Source: Aurelia coerulea
Lineage: Eukaryota > Cnidaria > Scyphozoa > Semaeostomeae > Ulmaridae
Length of the DNA stretch: 64,000 nt
Assembly (NCBI GenBank): GCA_039566865.1
Contig: CM076959.1
Coordinates: forward strand, 19,576,501-19,640,500
Direction: 5' to 3'
The notes under the pieces were generated by a model. The model saw only the letters and a program-made list of their open reading frames with translations, was not told where the DNA came from and ran no database searches. Made by a program: the position numbers and the translations under genes. Positions 21,772-33,800 of this stretch are shown in pieces (the first letter of the stretch is position 1; each line of letters opens with the position of its first letter).

Positions 21772-21813
21772 ATGAAGTTTGTGATCATTCTCAGCATTAT
21801 CGCAGTGACACTG
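21772..21813 (+). CDS. Exon 2: start codon and signal peptide
   Basis: The exon follows the acceptor 'gcttctttttcag' at 21759, with twelve untranslated bases before ATG. It ends in phase 0 at GTTAGT. The hydrophobic run extends into the first residue of the next exon, so signal cleavage is likely near that junction. Confidence 0.85.
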
Positions 21814-24800
21814 GTTAGTATTTGTATTTCAGGCGGATTTTTCGTTCTCGCAAATCTTACCTGACAATTTTTCGAAAGTTAAGAAACAACGCTACCTGAA
21901 TTGAAAAAAGCTAAGAAACTTCTGCAATTTTCAGTTTTAATATTCCTATCACACTCAAACATATTTTGACATCGTGCAGTTAAAGCAACTGTTTGGACAT
22001 TATTTTGAGTGCGAATCATGTTATTTACTCGTTTTGAGATTTTACTAAGTAATTTGGCAACCCTTTAGACAAGACAAAATCAACTCTAAACTTCCGGCAA
22101 TAAAAATATAAGAAACACGTAAGAAACTTGTGGCAGCAAAATGCCCAAAAATTTAAGAAACTGCCTACCAGCCCCGGACCTTAGTTTCTTACAAAAAAGT
22201 GAGTGTATTGATGAAAAGTGGAATTGGTAAAAGATGTTTTTCATTCAGAGGAGTCAATTGCTGGAACAGCCTCTCAGCCGAGTCAAAGCAAGCCGTAACA
22301 CTAAATAGTTTTAAAACAACAATTCCTCTTTTTTGCATATTTCTTTTCTTCTGTAAATCCGAACAATTTTCTATTTTAGATTTTCGCTTTGACATCATAC
22401 ATTGTAAATATTTTTACCCCGCTATCTATAATTTATCTGACAAAGCACGAAAAGCATATTTTCCTCTGAGACCAGTCGCTAGCAAGTTAGACTTTGACAC
22501 TGAACTCTGTTTTAAAATGTTTGACTCAATGTTGAGACCCATTCTAACTTATAATACAGATGTTTTGTTTCAGCTTAATCCAAGCATAGGTTTCAAATCT
22601 TTAAAAAGGCTGGTGTAAAATCGAGTGACCTATTCCTTTGAACTGAAGGACTTCAAAGAAACTTTTGCTATTTCTCTATAATTCTACCGTTGGACTTTTC
22701 TGAAGTCTTCAATATTTTCAGAATTAGAATGTTTTTCTTCTTTTTCAAGAATATTAAGAGTATGGCGAAGCTTCGCTGCAGCAACCACAATTTGCGCATT
22801 GAAACAGGCAGAAGAGACAATACCCCCCGGAGTTGAGACATTGTCGCCTTTGCAACAATCAGGAGGTGGAAAATGAACTTCACTTCCTCGTTGAATGTCA
22901 AGCATATGGCGTTCAACGAAAAAAGCTTTTTGAAACAGCTGAAAACGAAGTTAAGTCATTCGGTCGGCATTCGGTACAATGAACCCGAGATAAAAGTTCA
23001 TATACTCTCAAGTACCGAATAAACGGGGGGGTGAGAATAATCGGGGGGGTTGGAAATGGTTCAATATAATAATAATCGGGGGGGTTGGAACAATCGGGGG
23101 GGTTGGAAAAATTGAGAATAGTCGTTTTTCGTTTTCTTAGTAAAACACGTATCTAACATGGGTACCACGTATGTAAAACACGTATGTAACACGGGTCAGA
23201 CAAACAAAGGAGAATAAAGTTAATAAATACAGTAAGTACATTTGCTTAGCAGGAATTATTAAAAAAATTTGTTCACTATTACTTCTATTTTTCAAAAATT
23301 AATAAAAGGGGGGGTTGGAATAAAAGTGGGGGGGTTGGAAAATTTTTCAAAAATTAATAAGCGGGGGGGGACGATTATTCGGTACTTGAGAGTACCTCCT
23401 CTCGACAGAAAATATAAAGCTGGCGCAAGGAGTTGCTAAATACGCGAGAGACGCTTTTGAGTCTCGAAATAACAGTTTACAGACAGGACCGTGACAGCAA
23501 CATCTACCATTCTGCGTTATTGCCACTAACTTAGATTTAGTTTTTTGTTCATTTTTATCATTATTATCTTTATTCACTTTAATACTTTTAAATTTTTATT
23601 TAGTAGTAGTTCGTTCGCACCGTTGCTATTAGATTTGCCGTAATTGTAATGGTTTAGATTAATTAGCTTGGGATCAGTTTGTAGTTTTTTGTTGTTGTTA
23701 AGACGACGCTCCAGTACTGTGTAGCAAGTCTATATGTTAAATGAAAAATGAAATGTAAATATTTTAATTGTATACAGTATTCCTTAAATTGTAAGATTTT
23801 TGTAAATCAGCCTTTGCTGAAGGGTTTCCCTCCTATGAATAAATAAATGAAATGAAATGAAAGCATCCTTTGTCGTCAGTAGTACTTTTGAGGGTACTCT
23901 TTGGTTCATTTCACACGTTGTGTCTGTAGAGTTTGAAATGACTATTGTTGTCTTATTTGCCAAGGCGAAAGAATTTGACATGAAATTGGACGAGAATGGA
24001 GAGAAATTCACAGAAAAGGTGAAAGTTGATGTAGCAGGGAACACCGAAGAAATTAAAGTACCAAAACATGGAAACAGAGTGGAACTTGATCTGTTAAACG
24101 ATTTCAATGTGGTAAGTAAGTCCTTTGCTGACCAAAGCGGGGTTTCTTTTTGACATAAGGGTAGTACAAGGAGACGTAAGATTGGGTTAATTCTTGATGG
24201 ATAATTTGATGTTACCAGTTTTTGAAGAATGATATTTGTGTTGCTGAATCTGGTTAAGCTAGTTACGTTGGGAATAACTTTATCACTTTCTCTTTTCCTT
24301 TCTTCCCTTTCCCCTTGCAGAAGCTTTCAAGGCTTTGCTATCAGCGACATTTGACTCACGGGGGAGGGTCCTTGACTAAATTTTGGGTAGTGGTCTGCCG
24401 CGAGCATATTCAAAGTGGTACTGTTGGCGAGACTTACTTTCTCGAAAATGGTACCTTGGCCAGCCAAATTTCTACAAAAATGATACCCTTGGCTAGACTA
24501 ATATTGAAAAACGATACCATTGGCTAGATTCACTGCAAAGCCATTCGAGTCTGGAGATATCTCAAAATTGTTGGTTTGCAGGTTTGAATTCGGAAATATC
24601 AAAGGTCAATTCAGTTCGCGAAAATTTGGAAAATTTACCCTTGGCTGGAGCAGCGGCGTGGCCAGGGTAAATTAAGTGGGGGAATGTAAATGAGGGGGTC
24701 TGGGGGCGAAGCCCCCAGGAAAATTTTTGGGGCCACGCCCTTTACTTTGGCTTAGAATGCATCTCCCAATATCATGCTTGCCTTTAGTGACAAGGAAACC

Positions 24801-27800
24801 TTGATCGTTTTGTAACAGTTATCCTATGAATCAGAGCACGAGGAAAATTTTAGAAGAAAGATCCTTTACTTTGGCTTAGAATGCCTCTCCCAATACCATG
24901 CTTGCCTTTAGCGACGATGAAACCTTGATCGTTTTGTAACAGTTATCCTATGAATCAGAGCAAGAAGAAAATTTTTGAAGAAGGATCCTTTACTTTGGCT
25001 TAGAATGCATCTCCCAATATCATGCTTGCCAGTGGTAAAATGGAAGATTTGACATTTCTCGGAAAATTCTTACCCAACCTATACCCAGCTATTTTCTCCT
25101 CGGTTTTAGAGGAATCTCGAGGACCATCTTTGGAGAAAAGTGGGGGGGGCATTGCCCCCCCATACCCCCCCCCCCCGTGGCCACGCCACTGGGCTGGAGC
25201 AGATGTCCACAAGAGTGTACCCTTGCTCGAAGCATATCCCCAGGTACTATGGAAGAACCCCCCCCCCCTCGTGATTTGGCTACATGCGCTGTTTCTTTTC
25301 TTCATACAGGGCTACAGAGCAATGAAGGTGAAGGCTGACAACTCTTGCTACATTTCAGTTCTCACTAAAGAACAAACTCCCAGAGAAATGGAAATCAGTA
25401 TGGAAAAGGTAATATATTTTCTTTCGAAACGATTAGTTGATCAAACCTTTCATAAACCCACGAGACCAGGGACCGCGGAGCACAATTTCGATTGGGGGGG
25501 CTAAAATGTAGGGAAAAATCGAAGGGGGTCTGGGGGCGAAGCCCCCAGAAAAACTTTTCACGCCCTCTACTTTGGCTATAAATGCGACCAACGCCCTTTT
25601 CATGCCAAGAAACGCACGGGAAAAATATTCATTTGTAGCTTATTTAACCACTAAATCCTACTGTAAATCGCCAGAAAAGTGGAAAATAGTTTGCAGTTTA
25701 TAGTACGTCTAACATTTGATAGCGAAGGCTCAGAGACCACGCAGCATCGTATGGTATAAAGGAGAAAGGTCTAAAGGAACGCTATGCTTTAGTCTTATGA
25801 CGAATTTAATTTGGAATTACTTCATTTCAAGAAATAGATAATATGGTAGCATAACATAACGCTACTATACTTTCAGAGTTAAACATTTTTAACACACAAA
25901 CAGAACCCAATAACGCGAACATTGTTTATTCTAAGTTAGTTCGTATCATTAATGAATCTACATTTTAATAAAATTTCCCAAAATTTCGTATCCTGTTCTC
26001 GTTTCTATCGATGAAAATAGTTGCAACTTCAATATTGTTTATTCTGTCTGTCCTTTGTTTGTGATTATGGAGAATTGCTAAAGTATTGAACCTTTTTGGG
26101 ACATTCTTGAGCGAAGCCAAGTTTTTGGACGCCTGAGAATGATCGCTCGCCAGTTGCAGGGTTGACACTTAGCAGTTTACAAATTTGGACAATTTCAGTA
26201 ATTAGCAATCTTTGAGCAACTGAAATTTGCTTCAAAAGCGTCCAGATATCATGAAAGCAATCTATCTTTACATCTTTTACTAAAGATTTGAAGATTTCAA
26301 GCTGTGGTAACAAATAGAGAAACCTTTATGACGTCTGCATAATTCTCCTCGAAGTATTCCATTTGAGACGAAACATCGCTTGCATTAACGAAGTTAACCA
26401 GAAGAGATTCAAAGTTTTTGAAGAAATAAAGCTGGGCAGGTTGAACCTCTCATTGATTACCTCAACAATGAGATCAATGCCGCAAGGTAAATTCTTCTGT
26501 ACTGATCCTGTTCTGCTTCAGGAAAACTCCCTGACGCCGTACCTATTTCAAAACAAACCGGTACTCAAAAAGCTAGAAAATCAAAAAACTATACATTGGA
26601 AATTATTGGGGGGGGCTAAAGCCCCCCCCCAGCCCCCCCGGCGCCGCGGTCCCTGCACGAGACAACAGTTATTATCAAAACATCTTTCAAATCAAAAACA
26701 CTTTTAATGATTAAATTGCTTTCCATGCATTGTCCAAGTTCCGGACTGTACATTTTTTTTGGTAAGAAATTGGTTGATAGGAAACTAGTACTACGATGAC
26801 CAAAACTTTATGAAACACTTGTAGCTGTAATTGGGTAACTGATCTACGTCAGCAGGAAATCCTGATATCTGATAGGCTAGAACTTGACCGCCAATGGCTT
26901 GAGTCACTTTTATATGCTCACGCTCCCTTTAGTGTGCATGGTTATTGGTTGTATTATTCGTGGTGACAATATTAATGCAAGATGCAAGCCCTTTGTCGAT
27001 AACAAAGCTCAAAACTTCGAACCATGACGCAATTTTAGGCCTCAAGAATTAGAAATTAATTAAGAAACTTTTACTACTACCGGGTTTCCCAAAAAAGTAC
27101 TCCTCTTTCAAAATCCATCAAAATTTGATTACATGGCCGATCTTCAATTTCCTTTTTTGTCAAATAGATCAAATTGTTTTCCAAGACATAGCTGATCTTG
27201 TAATTAATTGAGAAAACAACATATTTAGCTCTTTTTAGGGCTACCTGGTTTTGAATCATACTGCAAAAAGCACTGATGATTGCCTTGGGTTAGAGGCAGG
27301 CATTCGAATTTTTGAAATTCTCGAAATCACTGGTTGCTATGCAGTTTTAGAAAGCTAAATAATTGGGCTTTCGTGTGCTTTTTAAAGTTTTCATTTATCT
27401 TGTGTTATCGTAGAGTTATAGAATTTTGAATCTGAGTAAATTGGACAAAATCTTTAAAAATTTTACACCTTGCATTCTAGTGGCCAAGAATGTGGATAAA
27501 TATTTTTCGGCTATGAAAATGGCTTGCAGATTGTTTGATCGGTATTACCAGAACGTAAATAGTCACTGTCTGTTGAAAAGCAAGATGAAACTGTTTTATC
27601 AAGTCCACTTTTAGCACAGCAACAATTATCTTCAGATACTTTGTCAGATTTGTCGTCTCATTCAGAGGGCAAAATTTGACTTTAATCGAGAATATCTCCA
27701 AAAATATGAGGAGAAACATCCACACCAATACATTTTATGAAAGAAGAGCTCGTGATAAGTTTATTTTTGAAGCTTTCATTTTGTTTCACCTCGGAAAATT

Positions 27801-30800
27801 CAAATAAACAGGGGGAAAGGTTTTTTGGGACATTTTGGGTATCCCAAAAAAAGATATTGAGACAAGACCCTTTTTCAGAATGCTATAGAATGTTTTATTA
27901 AGGAGCATCCGCTAGGTAATATTGTGGTAATATTGTGTACGTAAGAACCTTCTACATAGCTTAGGCTTATATTGAAATGTAACAGAAAGGAGATTTTTGG
28001 CAAGAATTCTGAAAACTGAAATATAGGTCCCAGTGGTCCCAGTTCACTAAATATGGAGAAAAATTCAACTTTATTCATTGTTTCAACAGAATATTTTGAA
28101 AAGAGCCATCAGTAACCATTGTTAATTTTCTTGAGACCGAGTAGAACAAAAAGGGATTTTTGGCTCAGAGTCTAAAATTAGAATATCGGGCCCCAGCCCC
28201 CCAAAATATCAAAATTTAAAATTTTTTGTGAACCATTTGATTTATCCTTCTCATACGTTGAAAATGAGCTACAACTGCTCCTGTAATATTTATTTCCCTG
28301 CAGATATCCACGAATGTCTGCAAAATCGTTATTTTGGCCCACTGTGCACTGGATTGCCAGATCAATTTCTTTGTGCATGTAAAACTTTTAGTTTGGTCAT
28401 CTATCATGGGAAACTTCAATGATGATGAAAAATCTGAAAAATTTGACTCTTTGGCAAGATTGAGTATTTTGCTTAGAAACTATAGCTCAAAATAAGGTTT
28501 TCCAAAGTGTAATTTTTCTGCTTTGCTACGCCAAAAGCAGACATTTTATCATTTGTGAATATTTTTTGGTCACTGACAATCCGATTCAAAAGGAAAATTT
28601 TATGAAAGGTTTGATGATCAATTTTTGGTGACTTTTTTAAACAGGAGTATTCTTTTGGGACACCCGGTATAACACCGACATTTTCATGCGAGATTAAGAA
28701 ACTTTTAGTACTGGCTGAGCCAAGTTTCTTATAAAAAAACATGACTGATATGGGCCTTACAGGCTTACATGCTCAATTTAAGTTGCAGTGGAAAATTTCA
28801 GTCAAAATGTTGAACGAATTTTGGTGCACTTTTTGTAATATTTCTTCACATTTTATCGAAATTATCGATGATAAAATGGTGGCAATGGTGGACAGAAATT
28901 GGATGTGTGGTTTTTCGTTAATGTATGCCCTCGTTATTATTGCGAAAAAGAGTGATTTGATGCCGATTACTGGGATTCTGCTGCGGGTGAAGGTAGGCCC
29001 ATCAGCTTTCTTGGCAGAAAATAGCTTTAATTCGTCAAGGATTCTCGAAAATCACAAAAACAAATACTTTCATGTTATTCCTGGACATAATTCACGTAAC
29101 ATGTGAAATTTTGAAAGCTATCTTATTTGTAGCGTTCCTGAAGAATTCTTGAACATAGGCCAATTTTCGAAGGAACGAAATTCGATTTAACGCCAATCCC
29201 TGATGAGATTTTAACCAAATGCAGAAAAACAAATTAACCAAATGCAGAAAAACAAATGTGGAGTGGTGCCTCTCGAATCGATTCGTGGTAAAACCAGCTC
29301 TGTATCTTTATTACTCAAATATCCACTTTTATTTTCGTGAAGGTACTCGAAAAATTATCTCGACAGCCTTATTTTCATTCATGTGATGGGAATACGGCAA
29401 TATAATTGGCTTATAAGCGTGAAATTGGAAGATTTGCGGGTTTCCCTGCTCCCTATTGAAAGATTTGACTTGTATGCTCAGTGGCTATGGTTTTTGAACG
29501 CAAACATCAACTTATTGCCAATAACTTACCCTGCGTACCAGATCATCTCATTTGGTGGCTTTTTCTCAAGCAAGAAGCAAGGGTGTTTACAAAATTCTAA
29601 AGGCCGTCCGTGATGGTAATAATTTTCTCACGGGGCAAACCACTTTTCATTTTTTATTTCATTTCAATTTTAAAACATTTATGCAGGTTAATAGGTTTCA
29701 TATGATACGTTTTCCAAACCGACCTGGTTAAACTAAAATTAAAACCTGGTTAAACTAAAATTAAAAGAAAGCACTAACCCTATCCAGACTAGGCTTTTTG
29801 AAACTCTGGGGAGACTTGGGGGGGGGGCACAAAGTTCCCCCCCTGGTTTTTCTCAGAATCATAAGTGCTAGAGACTTGAAACTTGGCACAAGTAACAAAC
29901 ATGGCAAGGCAAACAAGATGATGTGATTTGTTTTTGTTTATGTCACGTGATTAAGTGCTGACGTCAGCAAATGTTGCTAATTTGGGTGTAAAACCACATG
30001 CACTTTGTCGCATTGTATCTCCAAATTCATAAAATATATCGATGTGATATTTGAAACATAGGAGGATTATATCCTTGTAATCCTTATTTTGAAATTTTTG
30101 CTATATAACACGGATATTTGTGCTGATGTTAGCATTTATTTTTTTTGTACGAAAAAATTATCGATTTTTGTCTAAAATTGATTATAAATTACTTTTTAAA
30201 ATAGCAAAAAATGCTAAATATACATAAAAAGACCTGCTGCATCATATTATGTTAATCATGTTTCGAAAAATAAAGCCGAACATGGTTCTTCGTCAGTACG
30301 CATGCGCAACAACCAATTGTTGATGACGTCATCAAAAATCAACAAACTATATATCAAATGAAAGCTTGTTTCAAGACGAGTACAACAATGTTTGCCTCAT
30401 TGTCATAGAGCCAGTGGTTCTACAGTTATGACTTACAATGTATTTATTTTGCGGAGCACTCAATTTAAAGTCATGTGTTGACCCCCGGAATCAGTGTCAA
30501 AATTTTTGAAATTGACATGAAAAGATGTCTCATAGATAGAAACTAAAAGTCACAAAAAAGCTAGACTATTCTAGAGATACTCGATGAGCTGTGTGGAAAA
30601 GTTTACTAGGGGGGCACTTTGTGCCCCCCCCCCCCTAGTCTGGATAGGGTTAAGGTGGTCGCAGGGTAAAACTTTTGGATTTTTTTCAAAATTATCAAAA
30701 AAATTTTTATCATCGATTCAGGTGCAAAAATTATCGAGGAATTCGATGCTACAATCCTTTCTAATGTAGAGAATCGTATTTCTGACATATTTCTTAGTTA

Positions 30801-33800
30801 AACTACCCTAGTCGGACTAAATTTCCTTAGCAACGTCCATAGCAACCAATTCTTGCCCCATTTCTTCGCCCAAATAACTGATTTTGTCAATTTTGGGGGC
30901 CCACTGTCGATAACGAGGCTTTGCTGTTGAATTGGATTGTTATGATTTTACATGAAGTACTTATTAGGTCTGCCATCGAGAAAAAAAGACCTCGTTTGTT
31001 GATGCACTCCTTCAGCTGTAAACTTCGGTGTTGTTTATTTTGAAATGGGAAGTAATTCATGCTACAGAGAGAAGACTACATGATAGTAGAAGTTCAAAGG
31101 GAAGACCAGGTAGCAAGGAAGCCAAAAATGATCAAGTGAAATCTCTTTTAAGTCGTAGTAATCCATATAGAAAAAAGACAACAAGCAGAACTTGGCCTAG
31201 ATAGACAAACAAACAAAGGCCTAGTCTATTCGGGCCAATGCGATGATGTGGCAGTTATCGACAACCAAAAGCAAACATCATCAATAACTGGTAAAGATTT
31301 AAATTCAAGCCAAACTGCCCTTTCAAATCGGATGTGGAACCAACCAACCACTACCATCCCAAAGAAAATGAGATGATCAACATCATCTCCAAAGGCAAAT
31401 GGGGTCTGGTCTGGGGAGGTCGGAATAGAAGAGGCACCAATGCCAATGGCATTTTCAAGTTGCAGATATCAATCAAATACAGATGATACTACTGTGGAAG
31501 AAGATATATGATATTATCATAAAGCAAACAGATGCATTCCATTTCCTATTCACAAAAAGGGAAAGCTGATATTTGTCAGGTTGAGCGCAGACTTGAGCGC
31601 ATTAGCAGGACACAAAATTTCCGTGAAGCACTTGCAACCTTATCTAGAAGAGATTCATGCAGTAAAAGACATCTCCATATGCAGAAAGATTATCTCATAA
31701 AGTTATCGTTGATCAGCAATCATCAATGTTAACAGAGAGACAATTCAAATTCAAAATTTTATGAACCGCTTGATATTGAGCCAGCCAGGCACCCGATTTG
31801 CAAAATTTTGCATTGAAAATGGCAAGAGGTATCTGCTGCTGAGAAAAAATGGGTCTCAAAATTGCATTACAGGACAAAGCAACCAAGAATAAGAAAAAGA
31901 ATACATCATAGGGAAACAAACAGACACTGACGGTCACAGCATAATGAAGAAATGTTGTTTTGCGGAGAGGAAATCTAAGTTATTGTGTAAAAATGTCAAA
32001 AATAATCAACTGAACAATGGAAAAACACTGTAAGGGACTTGTTCTAGTGTAGTTAAAAACCACTAGCTTCTACAGTAACAAGGGAGCTTTATTTCTCAGT
32101 GGAAAAGTGTGTTCATTTATTGACGTTTTCTATTTTTGCCATTTTCCGGAGTTTGATATTTTGATCAATTCTCAAACTTTCAAGGAAAATTTAAGAAAAG
32201 TGGTAAGAGATTTTGCCTTCAAATTTTCACAGTTTGTGATGCATGTAATAAGGTATGTTCTGGACCTAAGATAGTTCTTCTACATAGCATTGTGACATTG
32301 AAAAATATTTTAATGATAATAGCGATTATCGCAATTTTCTTGCATGCAAAGGTTTTCAAAAAAATTTCAATGTTATTTCCCTTACTGCACTGAACTCAAA
32401 GGTTCAGCACATGAAAACATGTCTAAACAACAAACCCTGAAAATTTCATGGCATTTCTGTTTGATTTGACAAAGTTATTTTCCTTGAAAGACCCACCATT
32501 CCGCAACGCTTTGATCTCATTAATTATGCGCATAAATTAATTTTTATCAAAATTTTCATCAAATTTCTTCATTTGGCTACCAACAGTCTCTTTCTATCCC
32601 TTGGATAGGTTCTTAACTCATAAAACAAAAAAGTTAGAGTTTTTACCCTGCGACCACCTTAAACTTAAGAACAAAAGAAATTAACATACCTAATTTACAG
32701 TGTAATACAATACAAAGTATATGAAAAAGAACGTAAAAAGTCAATTAAAGTTACACCCCATACCCCTTCTATAGTTGTTCTTTGAAGATTCTCAGAGAGG
32801 GTGCCAATTGTGTTTCTCTTTCTAGACTGTTCCTGAGTTTCATACCACGATAAGAAAAAGCCTTTTTGCCACTGATCGTTTTTGGTGACGGTATCCTAAA
32901 ATCAGTTTCTGGTGATCGCAGAAACCGTTCTCTATCATCTGAAAATTTTATAAATAATTTTCTCCAATTGGGGCTAGCGAATTCAAAGATTTATAAGTTA
33001 GAGTGGTGGCTTGCTTCTTTTCTTACAAGATTACTGATAGTTACCAGCCAAGATTCTCAATTTGCGGAGCAGCAGAAGCATCGCATGGGCTATTTGACCC
33101 CAACCCTTGACTTTCTTCATCATTGTACCCTAAGAGATAGACGTGTGGCAACTCAACTGAATCGAAAATTAAGAAACTTTCTTGGCAAATTTGAAATTCA
33201 AAATAGACCTTATTTCTAGGAAGGAATTTCTCGCCTAGACCGCTCCTGGATCACCCAAAAGAAAATCGAAAGCAAATAATACGTTGATATATTTTAGCAA
33301 CGCCAAACTGCTTCTTTTGGTATGAGATGTTTTTCCGCTTGAGCAAAAAGATCTTGAAAAATCTGTCCCATGATCTATCTCCACTGAAACCATTTTTACA
33401 ACTTTTTATTTTCTAGATCTTCAGCTCAAGCAATAATATAAATTTCGTCATTTCGATTTATTTTTTTCAAGAATTTAATCTTTTTATTTCAGTCACATGC
33501 CAAATTTCAAGAAGACTCTTATACGGTCATCAAAGAGAAGTTCGTTCGCCTCTACAAGATGGAAGCGTCCGAGGTTGGAGCCAAAATTGCTGCTCATTGT
33601 GCAGGATATGATATGATCTTTACTGCGACCTTCAAGAAGGATTCTGAAGTGCTCAACATCGTTAAATGTAAGTTTTTCAAGTTCTGCCACCAAGTGTCGT
33701 ATCAGTACATGGGTGAGATTGTTCGTTTGTCCACTTATTTATATCGATTATCGACATCTAGCTTACTATATACAATTTCATTTATGTGCACCCAAACTAA

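Noticed and set aside
28741..29106. 121-codon open frame starting with Met
   Set aside because: No family signature and no support from splice or promoter signals; it lies in a long transposon-rich intron.
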